Shown here: in pieces, positions 1 through 11,446 of the stretch | How the letters are laid out: each line of letters starts with the position of its first letter | How positions within the stretch are numbered: position 1 is the stretch's first letter | Assembly: GCF_945859685.1 (NCBI RefSeq) | Contig: NC_079147.1 | Location: 10,333,289 to 10,397,288, forward strand | Length of the DNA: 64,000 nucleotides | Direction: 5' to 3' | From: Eupeodes corollae | Taxonomy: Eukaryota > Arthropoda > Insecta > Diptera > Syrphidae | Notes under the pieces: generated by a model | Database searches by the model: none | What the model was told of the DNA's origin: nothing | The model's input: the letters and a program-made list of their open reading frames with translations, nothing else | Made by a program: the position numbers and the translations under genes

Positions 1-2190
1 ATATAAACAAAACCAATGCAATGGTCTAGTTGTGCAGAGCCAAGCAGCATCAACATCAGCTTCAGCTTTAGCAACTTTAACTACAAAGAAGCAGCACGTA
101 TAATAACCAAGTCAAGTACCCACCTGTTGTTCTCGTACTTCTTATTTCTAAAGGAACACCACAGCAATAGCCGCTCATCAGGTGGCTGTTTGTGTTCGAG
201 ATTTCTAGTAGTTCCAGCTCAAAGTTGCCGGCCGTTGATACCTGTTCGTTCGCAAAACATAAAAGAAACAAAAAAAAGAGACAAACAACAAAATTAACAT
301 TGCAAAAAAACGAGACGACAACGAAAATACAAAATGTAGTTACATGACAAATAATTTCAGCAAATTAAAATATAATGTCCGCTCTAATAGCAAGTCTAAT
401 TAAATTGCCTCGAACAGAACTGGAATTTGCTTTGGTTAGTGCACACATTTCTTGTTGCAAGCTACAGACTACAAACTGCAAACTTGCGTGGACGGAACGC
501 GACGCACATGACGTTTATATACGCGAATGTCCGTGTGCATGATATGCGTTAGCGTTAGAGTTCGCTCGAATTCGCGCCAGGATTATGTAATCTTTTTCAG
601 CCAGGATGGATAGTGATGGTGATGTTGATGGTGAATTGTGCAGAGTTGTAGAGAACTCGAGCTCTTGAGGTCTTGGCACCCCAATAGTTCAACTTTTATC
701 TTACTTAGACTTTTGGGATAAACGTAAAACGTGGACTGAATCCAAATGTGCGTATAGTTAATTTTTTCAAGTGGGCATTTGTTTCCGCGCGTGTTGTAAG
801 TGTAACGTAGCTTGTTTTATATAACGGTTTTTCATTGCGAAATTAATTTATTTGGAGGTCTACTTGGAGAGTATTTAATCAAAATTAGCTTAATGGAGTT
901 TTATTTTTTGTATACTGCACATTTTTTTATTACAAAAAATTAAAACAACTTAGGTAAGATTTCATTTTGAAAGATGGAAAATTTGTCAAGCGACCTTAGG
1001 TGGTGAAGTTAAGTGACAGTATATAATAAAATATGAAGTAACTGGGAGTTTTATGACATGGTTAGGTTTAGATTAAAGGCCAAACAAGTCTTAGCTGAAA
1101 TTAAAGGAATTTTTAGGTCATATAATCGTAACTCATACAACATTTAAATTATGACTTTCAAAACAATTTTTGTCACTTAATTTGACAGAGAAACAAATTT
1201 AAAGTTGAAGAAAAAGACTAATTTTTGTTCAAGTCATAAATTAAAAACTAAACTTTGCTTCATAAGAGTCGTCAACTTGTGCGACACTTTAAATCTTGGC
1301 CGAAAAAGAATATGTCATCTGTCATGTTAGTCGAACTTGCAGGTATCATAAAAAGTTGTGTCATATACAAAAGGAGAACATGAGCATTTAGGTGAAACTA
1401 GAAAGGGAATTTAAACTTTAACATTAGAAATACCGTACTTTATTGCATTAACAGTCGTACATTTTTCGTTTAAGTTTCTTTTTAAAAAAGTAAGAAAATC
1501 TTTTTTTAGAGAAACTGTCTGACAGATGACAGTTATTAATTAATAACAGCTACAGAGCGTAAGGCCAGACGGGGCCTATGATTTCTAATAATATAATTTA
1601 CAATACTGTCCGACATTTACTTTTATTTGCCACACAATGTTACATAGAAACAGGCAAAGAATTTTAAAAACCTAACAACAATTTGGGAGTTTAAATTTCG
1701 TGTGTTATTTTATGGGACTTGCCGTGAATATCCCTGCAATAAAAAATTGGTATTTCAAAGAAGTCAAGTGTTAGAACTGACTTACTGACCTTTTTGGGAA
1801 ATCGAAAATATTAAATGAAACCATTTTAAGTGTAATATTTGGACTTTAGAAAAGTGTGATCCCGATTCGTTCATTGTCACTTCGTCAAAAACTCAACCTA
1901 TTTTGTTCCGCTATCACCGAGTTCGTATTAGGTGACTTGCATTTCGGACTATTTTCCAAATTTTAGAAACCGCTTATAGGTTAAACGAATTGAAAACTGC
2001 AACCTTCTGAATGATAATGTAGGGTTTGACGGTATTGTTGGAATTTGTGGCAACATGACTACTTTTACTTTAAGCTTTCAAGTTAAAATGGTGGCTTCAA
2101 AAATATTTCCGGTGATCTTTTTGATGATCAAACGTTTAACGTTGAATATTTGAGGTGGTTTTAAATTTCACAGCAGGATAAAATAGGAAC
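1..2190. other. Intergenic or intronic DNA, no recognised gene
   Basis: The first ~660 bases are CG-richer than the AT-rich DNA that follows. They contain CAG/CAA-type tracts typical of insect untranslated leaders, and an unrecognised 93-codon ORF (16-297, plus). That ORF has no domain I know and is rich in Ser and Arg. From ~700 to 2190 the sequence is AT-rich with stops in all frames. I see no element termini or coding signal there. Confidence 0.5.
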
Positions 2191-2470
2191 CCGTGGCGTT
2201 ATGGTTAGTGCTTATGGTGTTGGGTTCTCAATCCCAACCTGTGCCATCTTTGGTTTTTTTTTTTTAACGAGTACTGCCTCTTGTGAGGAATTGACAAAGT
2301 TTCAAAGAGTAATTCTGGTCATGAAAAGTGCTTTCTCAGGTTTGATTTAAAAACTGTAGATCCCCTCCATTCTTGTCAACAGTACTCGCACACAGGAATG
2401 GTTGAGAGTTGTAACTCACTAAACCCTAGTTCTCAACGGACTGTTGCGCCTTAATCTTTGATAAAAGATT
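2191..2470 (+). mobile_element. tRNA-derived SINE, near full length (copy 1)
   Basis: A short retroelement of the SINE type. The 5' head (2191-2247) is tRNA-like. It has a box-A-like TGGTTAGTGCT at 2202-2212 and a box-B-like GGTTCTCAATCCC at 2222-2234, with two extra bases compared with the other copies. The head ends in CTGTGCCATC. The body (about 2265-2450) shares AGAGTAATTCT, the CAGTACTCGCACACAGGAAT stretch and GGACTGTTGCGCC with four other sites in this window. SINEs of this kind are transcribed by RNA polymerase III from the internal A and B boxes and are mobilised by a partner LINE. This is the only copy that still joins head, body and 3' end. No clear target duplication is visible. 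The family name is unknown to me. Confidence 0.7.
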
Positions 2471-2564
2471 ATTACCATCTTTTAAGTGATTCTGTCCTCG
2501 GCTGGGCTAGTTCCTTAGGCTATCTTAAGAGTAATTTCTAGTTCAGTACGCGTAACACGTTCTG

Positions 2565-2760
2565 TTAGAAATGTATAAGGTCTATGGTTTGTGAGCGGTA
2601 CAAGATCTTGTAGACTGTAGTTTTTTTATTTTCAATAACACTGGGTCGATAGGAACTATCTGAACTGTATGCTTGCCACTTCTTTGCGAATGTATTTGCA
2701 ATTCTTTCTGGATCGTTTTGCATTTGTCCTACAAAAAGCATGAAAGTAAATGAAAGCATT
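2565..2760 (-). pseudogene. Possible LINE ORF2 scrap (linker before RT)
   Basis: A 64-codon minus-strand frame contains DPERIANTFAKKW followed by SSDSSYRP. This resembles the linker between endonuclease and reverse transcriptase in Jockey-like LINEs, where an 'ANTFA..F' motif is usual. There is no catalytic motif, and the frame ends abruptly on both sides. It lies directly next to the SINE and opposite in strand to the LINE tail that follows. The call rests on motif resemblance only; chance is possible. Confidence 0.25.
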
Positions 2761-2939
2761 GGCCTTCAAAATGATCTGTTCAAAGCGAAAAGGTCCACAT
2801 CTTTAAACTGCACTGCAAATTGCAAAAACTTTATTCTCTGATTAAGAAATATTATCAATATTGACTCAGCGATCAACGATTGTTTTCGAACAGCCTCTGG
2901 AGCTTTAAAAGCCACAAAAATAGAAGCCTTAAGATTAGA

Positions 2940-3530
2940 AGCAGACTGTTAATCTTTTAAACGCTTTGGAAAAAAAAAGAGCAATTAACCTTATCACCAA
3001 AACACTTACAGATTCAGTCCATCCCCTCTTCAAGGCTGCTGAAGATGTCATAAGCACTACAAAACCGATTAGGATGCAGAATCAGCGAACAGCTACATTG
3101 CAGAGTTAACAACAATTTATAAAGGCATATCTGTAGCCCAAAAATACTCTAATCGATCGCCCATTGTAACCGATAATCTTGGTATCCTCATGGGTCTTAA
3201 AGAGTTAGAAAAGCTATTTTTAACACTCAACATTACTATAAAGCTGAAGATCCTGAGCAGTGTTCGAATTGTGAAACGATACTCTCTGTTTGGCATATCC
3301 TTGTCTAATGTCCTATATCACGCCAAATTGAAGACATAGCGCCATCTATTGAATACTTACTCAATTCAGTCGACAGATGTCGCCATTGTGATCATGAATT
3401 GAGATGTAAGCTGTCCTATCTTTTACATTGGATCAAACTGCACACGGTGTACAAATTTGATTGAAATCAGTTAAGAAGTTTAGGAGCCCATCGCGGACAA
3501 ATAACGTGACACGTAATTTATTTATATTAA
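2940..3530 (+). pseudogene. LINE 3' fragment: RNase H-like and zinc-knuckle tail
   Basis: Decayed C-terminus of a non-LTR retrotransposon, in shifting plus-strand frames. Near 2975 the frame reads LEKKRAINLITKTLTDSVHP, like the 'KRAIRLI..LT..L.PL' region after the RT. Near 3085-3190 it reads AELTTIYKGISVA and then IVTDNLGILMGLK, consistent with an RNase H fold (Glu of AEL, Asp of TDN). Near 3225-3310 EQCSNCETILSVWHILV-CP gives a C-x2-C-x9-H-x4-C knuckle, common at LINE C-termini. The following ~80 bases, with TTGATTGAAATCAGTTAAG, resemble insect LINE 3' UTRs. There are several stops and frameshifts, so it is inactive. Confidence 0.5.
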
Positions 3531-6500
3531 GATAGGATTTAAAGATATAACCTTGAAATAATTTAAGTTATTTGGTTATTCACAACATTTTACGGAATCT
3601 TATTTATTTTGCAATGTATTTTATAAGCCACATTCTGAAAATTAGGGAGTACTCGAAGCACTGGTACTTGAATTGAATTAAATTAATTTTCCTTTCAGAA
3701 ACAAAATTAATACCAAGTACTTATAAGTTCCAAGTTTCAATGTCCTTTCAATTCCCCCCATGATTATGTACCCTAATATTAAGTATGAAACAAAATGTTG
3801 AAGTACTTGAGGATTTAGAATGTAATACTCAATTACATTGTATTACAATTTAAACTTAATTTGTGAAATTTTAAGTGGAAGTCCTGTCTTCAAAACTCCA
3901 GTAATTTCTGTGAATTGATTTCATGCTTTTAAAATTGACGCAGTTAAATAATTAACGACTCTTAATGTTGGTTAAACAAGATTTGGGAATCAATAAACTC
4001 AAAGTCCCATCAGCAGGTACATATATTAACATCTCTGTCAATATTCACATCTTCACCTGATACCAAACTGATTTGTTTTCGTGCCTGTTCATTTGGTTCC
4101 CATTTTCCTCATAGCCCCTTCAGCTTTTTGGTTTCCTTCCCAAAAGTTGAATGAAAGTGCCAAGTCCAATTTAATAATTATCATTTTCAATTTCCAAAAT
4201 GAATATTCTTAACTACTTAAATATAATGACAAACCGGTATCTCAGCCCAAAAATATGAATAATCATGGTTTATAAATTATGATAATTGTTACCATACTTT
4301 TGCATAAAATTAAATAAAACTCATAATGATTTCCTCAAGTATTTTGACCCTTTCTATTCTTATATTCTAAAGCTGTGTAAAGTTATAAAAATAGACAAAT
4401 TCAGTAGCTCACATCTTCATTAAGAAAAACGCAAAACCAAAAAATTCCCACCACACGAAAGAAGATACAAATCATTGAACCATCTGAATACCGTATTTCC
4501 TGTTTTCTTATTATACGAGTATCTACGTTTTGAACCTCATATTGAATGAAAACTTTTTTAATTTTAAAATCGGATCTATAAATATTTCACTGATTTCGAT
4601 TAGACTTTTGATATTGTGAATGAAAGAAACAAACATAAAGAAAAAATCAATTTGTCAGTTTATCACAATAGATTATTGGTTTGACTTTTGATTTTAGTTT
4701 TTTTAGTTCTTTAGTTTTCTATCCATAATTCAATGGAAAAGAACGAAATCAATTGACATATCGATGCGGGTTTTCAATTCTATGAATGTATATTACAATA
4801 TTCAATTTGTCGTACGAATGAAAATCTTTAAAGTCAATAATAAACATAACCTACAAATCTTTATCGTTTTAACGTAAGATACACATAATGTCATTGAATT
4901 TATTCTTTTCCATATGAGAAGATAGATGGAGTATGTATCTATGCATTTTCCAAGACTTTAAAGAAATTGATCTATAATCTTCTATTTTATCCATTGTACC
5001 TACACACTCCCTTATTGACATTTATCTAATTTATGCTGTTTTTGGTTTGGAATTTAGTTGAAATTCTATACGCCACTCACATAATAGAAACGTCAAAATC
5101 TTCTTTCTTTAGGGAATGCCATTCTGTTGTGTCAAATAAATATCTTGATTTAGATTTAGATTTTTTTTAAACGTCAGATGTTCTGCAAATACCTTTGGAT
5201 GGATGGATCATTCATTCCTTTTGTACGAATTGATTATAATACGATAATTTTTCAAGAAAGCCCACCTTACGCGTTTCTTTTTACAAACAAACAAAACAAA
5301 ATTGAATAAATAAATAAAACATTTTACAACACGAAAACCGTTAACAAAACCAACAAACTAATGTCAACTAGTCTTATAAATGTCAAACTGAATGATTGAA
5401 ATTGAAAGACTTTTGAAAGGTTATATCATCAATTGACCCTCGTCTAAATTTTAAATGGTTCTATGGAATAGCTTTGGGCCAATTGTTAAATGGGCTCGAT
5501 TATAATTTATTTTAATAATCTTTTTCTAAAATCAAATAAGAAATTAAAATTTTAGTTTAAATGTTTAAGATAATAACTTAGTTTCGGGCTATTTTCAAGT
5601 ATGTATTTATGTATGTTTATCGCCAAATTGGTGAACAGGTAGATTGGATTTTATACATTTTTTAATCTTTTCAACTTTTTGTTAATAATGCATTCGATTT
5701 TGATGTTACATTGTTTATTCAATCTTTTTGTGTAAAATATTAACGAAATATTCATTTAAATTTTTTTTTCTTTATTTCACACTATTTCAAATGATTCGTT
5801 GGGAACTTTCTTTAAAAAAAAGACAGATGACAGATATGGCGTGTTCAAATTTCGGAGTTAATTTTGAATGCGTTTTAATTCTAACTGATCCCGATTTTTA
5901 ATATTCAGTTGACGTTTGGAGATACTTACATCATATGAACATATATTGTTTCGAAAGTGATATTGAATGACGTGTGGATAAGTTTATGCAAACAAATATG
6001 GCAGATAATCCATTAAAATATACTCTGATAATTTTATCCAATTTACGTAAACAATTTGCTTTTCGAAATTTGACAGTTCATATTGAAATTTTCCAAATGT
6101 TAAATTAATTTAGTGTTTTAAAGACGTTGCACGAATACCCTTTACAATGCTTTAAACAAATTGGGATTCAAAATCGATATAAAGTTGGTAAGCTAGGCTG
6201 ATAAGTACAAAATAAATTGTTCAGCAAACTGAACCTAAAGAACTCTTTAAAAATCTATCAATGTGACAGTCAACACATTTTAAAACTGACAAATGATGAT
6301 TTATAATTTCAACGTAAACTTCTCCTGTCTGTTTATTTCACAAAATATTATAAAAGATGATTTTCTTTATTGCTCAGAACTCTTAACTCTTTTAAAAGAT
6401 ACATTCAATATACTGAAAATATGTTTTCGAAACGCATTTGAACACTTAGCTCTGTTCGGTTTGATTCGGCTTTCCAGATTTTAAAAATTGTCTTCGATTA

Positions 6501-6709
6501 GTGAAACCAAATATGATTGATTGTTGATTTGTGTGCTCTGTCTTTTACTCAGAATGCTTGTACTTGTTTGCCTTGAAAATTCTAAAACCGTTGTTTTAAT
6601 GAAAAACATCTGAAATTCATTGAAGCCTTAAACGTACTTAACAGAAAAATACACATTTTTTAACTTTTAAAGTTCTATTTTGGTCCAGAACTCTTAAAAA
6701 AACAATTAA
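3531..6709. other. AT-rich DNA, no gene seen
   Basis: Uniformly AT-rich sequence without a recognisable coding frame, terminal repeat or RNA gene. The only ORF of length (6293-6484, plus, 63 codons) is Phe/Leu/Ile-rich and looks like a chance frame in AT-rich DNA. Confidence 0.5.
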
Positions 6710-7410
6710 AGGGTGGTTAAATTTTAAGGGCCGATGTTGACTGTGAACCAAACCTAAATGTCAAATCTTTTTCTTCACTTTATTTGACATTTCTCAATTT
6801 CTGATTAATTCAATTTGAATCATAGAAAGATTCGCAATCGAGCAAGTTGTAATTAAATTTATTTGTGCTTATTATGAAAATGGGCGTTCAAATCAAAATG
6901 TATATTTTTTATTCGTTGGAATGTGAGTGCAATCGGAAAAATTCTGCAAATATTTGACCAAAAGGGTGCTGATAGATTGGCAGAAGAGCTCAACACGTCG
7001 TCGTGTCCAAAAATTGCACCTCTCGCGCTCGTCGTTGATACACATTTTATGCATAAAGGTGCAATTGAATCAAGAACTAAAGCCTCTTGACCATTTCAAG
7101 CGTCGTCAGAATGGTGGCAAGAAATATCAAAAGTAGATGATCAATTTTAGAAGAAAATCAGCTTCAGTGATGACGACCTCAGTGGATTCGACAAAAAGCA
7201 GAATTTGCGCCATACTAGGTCTGTTCAAAAAGTCCCCGGAATTTTTAAATGTCGAGGGGCTGGAGAGTCAAATATTTTTGTATTGTGTTGGCATACAAGC
7301 CCCTAAAGTATGATGCAATTAAGAACTATTTTCACTGTTTACTTTGTCTGTGGGAGTGGCTAAGGTTCGAAGTGCTTTTATGACTTTGGCGATTTTTGCT
7401 TGTTTAAAAA

Positions 7411-7608
7411 ATGGAAGAATTGAAGAGTCAAAGAATTTGTATTAAAATTTGCGTTTTAAATGAAATAAATTGTAACAAAGTGTGTGGAATGTTACAAAAA
7501 TCCTATGGGGAGTCTGCTATGAAAAAAAACAACAAGTGTTTACGAACGGTAAAGCGATTCCAAGATGGCCGCAAACACTTTGAAGATGACGAACGCTCTG
7601 TTCAATAA
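7411..7608 (+). pseudogene. mariner transposase, N-terminal DNA-binding part
   Basis: 65 codons covering the first helix-turn-helix and the acidic linker of a mariner transposase (RRRICIKICVLNE-like start, then GRKHFEDDERSVQ). The frame ends in TAA right after the linker; the intact family continues with 'GRP'. The next helix-turn-helix (REVADELGISIGS, ~7668-7710) lies in another frame, so at least one indel separates the pieces. The ATG at 7411 fits the usual mariner start about 200 bases inside the left end. Confidence 0.75.
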
Positions 7609-7803
7609 TCGATGAAAATGTGAAAAAAGTGGTAAAATGGTTATGAATGATCGCCGAATCACAATTAGAGAAGTTGCTGATGAACTTGGCATATCAATTG
7701 GCTCATCTTATAACATTTTTTCAAATGTTTTGGGCATAAAACGAGTGGCAGCAAAATTCATTCTAAAACTGCTGAATTTTAACAAAAAAAAAATCGCATA
7801 AGA

Positions 7804-8211
7804 ATGGCTCAGAAGCTGTTAAATGACGTCAACAACGATCCAAGTTTTCTTGAAAGGGTCATAACTGGTGATGAAACATGGGTGTACGGCTATGATGTCG
7901 AAACGAAAGCACAGTCGTCCACCAGCAAGCATCCAACTTCAGCAAGATTGAAAAAAGCACGTCAAGTTCGATTGAATGTGAAGGTTTTGCTTACTAATTT
8001 CTTCGATTATAATGGAATAGTGCATCAAGAGTTCTTAATACAGGATTGTACAGTTAATAAGGAGTATTACCTTCAATTGATGCGACGTTTGCATGAAGTA
8101 ATCCGAAAAAAAAACCGCTCGCATTTATGGCTTTTGCACCACGATAACGCACCTGCTCACTCGTTGTTGCTTGTTCGTAATTTTCTGGCCAAAAACAATA
8201 CCGTGATTTGA
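7804..8211 (+). pseudogene. mariner transposase, catalytic part lacking the third Asp
   Basis: A 135-codon frame with the mariner catalytic core. It includes the first Asp in TGDETWVYGYD (residues ~20-30), the conserved KARQVRLNVKVLLTNFFDYN strand region, and the second Asp in HHDNAPAH. The domain should run on to a third Asp about 34 residues later, but the sequence changes at about 8212 into the C-terminal region of the surrounding element. The listed start is an internal Met, not a real start codon. Stops and the truncation make it non-functional. Confidence 0.8.
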
Positions 8212-8290
8212 CATCGATAGACATCTTTCTTTGACTTTATTAAAAAGTTAAGGTGTATTTCGATAAGCCTGCAAAAAGCTAAAGTCTGAT

Positions 8291-10147
8291 AAGTTTGACA
8301 AGTTTACCAAATTTTCTAACATATGTACTTATGTATGTTGTTCAGTTCATATGCTGAGATCCCTGAGGTCAAAGTTTTGTTCATTTGAAAAAACATACTT
8401 GAATTCCAAACTCATTGACATAAATTTCGCTGGATTTATTATGTTTTTTTTGTAAGTATAATTTCTTTTTTTAAAGCTCAATGACCTAAGAAAGTTTTTA
8501 GACAGTTTTTAGACAATTATCATTTCAGATTTAAATGTCTTAATCTCAAGACTTCCTTCCAGAGTTCAGTTATAATTACCTCATAACAATAAGTTTTACA
8601 TTTAATATTGTGAACCCTTCAAAACAATAGCATCTTATATAAATCACAACATAGTGTTTTTATTTTCCGCTCAAAGTTAGATATAAAATAAATAACTCGA
8701 AATTATTATGTTTCTAAATATTTACTGTGTAGTGTAATAATAATTCACTTTGTTTATGTTTTTAAATAAAAGACAAACAAAAAAGCTTCAGAAGTTTCAT
8801 ACAAAAGATCATAAATTGTTGTTAAAGTGTACACCAGGGGAATAAAAACAATACTTTGTTTATATTTTTTTGTTAATAAAATGTCTAGAAATTAACAAAA
8901 TTAAGTCATAAATTAATGTAGAACATAAACAAAAACAACAAAAGTACGAAATATAGATGCTAAATAAGTTAACTAATGAAGAAATTAAGATAACAATACT
9001 TAAGGTACCTCCCTTTGATGATGCCACAATCACAACAACACCAAGAACAACACAGAAGACCTAAAAAATTACTACACGATAAAACTGAAAAGATTGGTAG
9101 GAGATTTCAAAAATCAGTATTCTAAGATAAGAAAAAGCTATTATTTAACAAATGAAGGAAGAAAAAAAAACTTTATAAATAAAATAATAATCAACAACAA
9201 AGAAAACCTGTTGTGTGAAAATTATGACAACCTGTAGACCAAGAAAAGAGATGCCTCGAAATAAGTAAATTCCAAAAACCAAAAACAAAACCCAAAAAAT
9301 AAAAGCCATGCATTTGTTTTTTGTTTCCTTTTGACTAACGGTTAGTGTGTTTAAGTGTCTTAATTAAGGTGCATTATAGCTTGAAGGCAAGACTTTCAAA
9401 GATTTACATTTTATGAATGCACTTTTATTGGGGTAAGTCGTAAGTCTCTGAACTGAGCTGAGCTGCGGAAAGACAATACACCAATAAATTCAATTCAAAA
9501 GTTTGAGAAAAATTTGATTGTTTTGTTTTTTTTTTTGTGTTTTTGAAAATGGAAACGTTAAGTTTTTGATGAGTGCTTCATACTACAAAGAAACTGTTTA
9601 AAAAAAATAAAATAAAATATTCTATAATGAAACATTCTTAATTGCTAGATATAGTTTTATTTTCCTCGTACTGCTGCGCAGGAGATTTTTAGATGAAGTG
9701 TACTTTGATTGGCACCCTTGACGTTCAAAATTATTTACTCTTCATTAAAAAAGAAAATAATAAAGTTGATAACTATTCAATAATATTATTTTATATAAAA
9801 GTCATCATTAAACTTGAATTATTTAAAAGTTTTAATTGGACATTGTAAAGTTTATGGACTTCTTTTTTTCTAGAAATGAATCATTGATCAAAAAGATAAA
9901 AATATATACACAGTATTATAAAATATAAATGACAATTCAACAAACTTTTACGACTTTACGTTTAATCTACTGAAATCGATTTCAAGATTTTACAACTGAT
10001 CTTTTGTTCCATGAAATAAGGAAAGCATTAAAATAAGGAAGAAAAAACGGGGAAGAGCACTAAAGTAAATTAACAAATTACAAGTATTTTGGTTAAACAA
10101 AATTCAAAGATTGAAATGTTAACAAGATGTTGAGAAGATGTTGACAT
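8291..10147. other. AT-rich DNA, no gene seen
   Basis: Very AT-rich with long A and T runs. I see no coding frame, TIR or RNA gene. A CG-richer spot near 9440-9475 carries no recognisable feature. Confidence 0.5.
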
Positions 10148-11416
10148 TTTAATACATAAGAAAGGAGACCCTATAAATTGCGCCAACTACAGAGGGATCA
10201 GTCTCCTTAACATTGCACACAAGATCATCTCTACCGTACTATGTGAACGTCTGAAGCCGTTCGTCAACAAGCTGATAGGTCCTTATCAGTGTAGCTTCAG
10301 ACCAGGAAAGTCCACTATCGACCAAATATTCACACTACGGCAGATCTTGGAAAAAACCCAGGAACTTCAAATCGATACCCACCATCCCTTTATCGATTTT
10401 AAAGCCGCGTATGACAGCATCCATAGGGAAGAGCTCTGTAGAGCAATGTCTAGTTTTGGCATCCCTGTCAAACTTATCCGTTTGTTCAGAATGACGATGG
10501 AGAATGCACGCTGCTCTATCAAGGTCGGAAAAGATCTTACCGATGCATTTGATGTCAAAAAAGGTTTTAGACAAGGCGATGCACTGTCATGCGACTTCTT
10601 CAACATCGTTTTGGAAAGAATTGTGCAAAACTCAACCGTCAACACTAGAGGCACAATCTTCCAAAGGTCCATCCAATTACTCGGATACGCAGATGATATT
10701 GACATAATTGGAAGATCAAAGCGTGATGTCAGTGGAGCGTTTTTGAGCATTGCGACGGAAGCGAAGAAGATGGGTTTAGTGGTCAATGAGGGCAAGACCA
10801 AGTGTATGCTGTCATCAAAAAAGGACACTGAACGACGACGTCTTGGACAAAACGATGGACAGCTATAACTTTGAAGTAGTTAAGGACTTTGTCAACCTAG
10901 GCCCCGCTATTAACACAGACAACGACACCAGCGCTGAAATCAAACGAAGAATAACTCTTGCAATCGCCGCTTCTTTGGACTTAGAGGGCAATTGAGTAGT
11001 AAAGTCCTCTCTCGAGCATCTAAAATCACCATCTAAAAGACACTCATTATCCTAGTTCTCATTTTTGGCGCTGAGGCCTGGACCCTGTCAAAGAAAGATG
11101 AGAGCGTTTTAGGATGCTTCGCTAGCTTAGATGGAGAATGGAGGAGAAGATATAACGACGAAATGTACGGGCTGTACGGTGACACTGACCTAGTTAGCAG
11201 AATTAAAGTCAAACGGCTTAGATGGCTTGACCCGAGGGACGGCGCAGTAGAGAAAGACCAGGACTCAGGTGGCGCAAGCAGGTGGGTGAAGACCTCAACC
11301 AACTTGGCGTGCGAAACTGAAGACAGCTAGCTAGGGACCGAACTGGCTGAAGACGGATGTTGGTTGAGGCCCAGGTCCGCCCCAGGACTGTAGCGCCAGT
11401 TAGTAAATAAGGAAGT
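10148..11416 (+). mobile_element. LINE remnant, family X copy 1 (RT to 3' end)
   Basis: 5'-truncated non-LTR retrotransposon. The RT begins at KKGDPINCANYRGISLLN (from ~10155) and runs through QCSFRPGKSTIDQIFTLRQI, the DFKAAYDS box (palm Asp), FRQGDALSCDFFN and the catalytic GYADDIDIIG (YADD at 10686-10697). After a frameshift near 10850 come FEVVKDFVNLGPAIN and ITLAIAA. Another shift leads to a GAEAWTLSKKDESVLGCF-type C-terminus and LYGDTDLVSRIKVKRLRWL. The 3' terminus is TAGCGCCAGTTAGTAAATAA at 11391-11410, also seen at the end of the copy at 60890-61290. A LINE RT copies its own RNA into a nicked target. This copy has several frameshifts and no endonuclease region. The clade is not assigned. 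Confidence 0.8.
10347..10868 (+). pseudogene. Reverse transcriptase domain of LINE family X
   Basis: The longest intact coding stretch in the window: 173 codons with RT fingers and palm. The first palm Asp is in IDFKAAYDSIHRE (~residues 16-28). The FRQGDALSCDFFN block follows, and YADD lies at residues 114-117. All three catalytic Asp residues are present. The upstream RT motifs (YRGISLLN and GPYQC-FRPGKS) are encoded just before, from 10185, with no intervening stop that I can see, so the true frame opens earlier than the first Met. It breaks at KDTERRRLGQN. Compared with the family (ORF2 near 900-1000 residues) only a fraction is left. Confidence 0.8.
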
Positions 11417-11446
11417 ACAATAACTTCCTATGGGAAGTTAAAAAAA
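11416..11446 (+). repeat. Isolated 3' hairpin module (AACTTCC/GGAAGTT + A-run)
   Basis: TACAATAACTTCCTATGGGA and the following AGTTAAAAAA form a 7-bp perfect stem (AACTTCC / GGAAGTT) with a 4-base TATG loop, then an A-run. Nearly the same ~29 bases end the tandem-repeat module at 56286-56314. Here it sits immediately after the 3' end of LINE copy 1. It may be the surviving tip of an older element next to which the LINE inserted. Confidence 0.6.

Larger units (their letters stand above)
7215..8212 (+). mobile_element. mariner element, 3'-truncated and nested in copy A
   Basis: The left end CTAGGTCTGTTCAAAAAGTC follows a TA at 7213-7214, the usual mariner target. The transposase starts at ATG 7411 (KSQRICIKICVLNE, first helix-turn-helix). 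It carries the linker RFQDGRKHFEDDERS and is frameshifted between 7608 and 7800. It continues as VITGDETWVYGYD, holding the first catalytic Asp, and as LLHHDNAPAHS, holding the second Asp. The third Asp (the D34D position) and the right TIR are missing. Sequence homology breaks at about 8212, after LAKNNTVI. The protein would normally be about 345 residues and work as a nuclear DNA-cutting dimer; this one cannot. Confidence 0.85.
6710..8290 (+). mobile_element. Tc1/mariner-superfamily element, interrupted copy A
   Basis: Remnant of an IS630-Tc1-mariner element. The 5' end, GGGTGGTTAAATTTTAAGGG at 6711, is shared with the copy at 25133 and probably marks the TIR. The transposase is broken. A frame at ~6990-7105 gives STRRRVQKLHLSRSSL and then NQELKPLDHFKRRQ, the second helix-turn-helix and linker. 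Around 7150-7208 follow the FSDDDLSGFDKKQN residues, which match the 'FSDEAHFW...NKQN' block containing the first catalytic Asp. The reading then stops at 7214, where a mariner begins. It appears to resume at ~8218-8270 with LTSID and later KVYFDKPAK, the family's C-terminal region after the last acidic residue. The middle of the transposase is gone. Inactive. Confidence 0.65.

Noticed and set aside
2191..2250. Functional tRNA gene
   Set aside because: Box B is interrupted, no cloverleaf can be completed, and the segment continues into a SINE body shared with other copies.
8212..8290. Right end of the mariner element
   Set aside because: The sequence after 8212 fits the C-terminal region of the outer element (KVYFDKPAK) better than mariner, and no inverted copy of the left mariner end is present.
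10367..10828. 153-codon minus-strand ORF
   Set aside because: It is the antisense shadow of the LINE reverse transcriptase, whose plus-strand frame has clear RT motifs.
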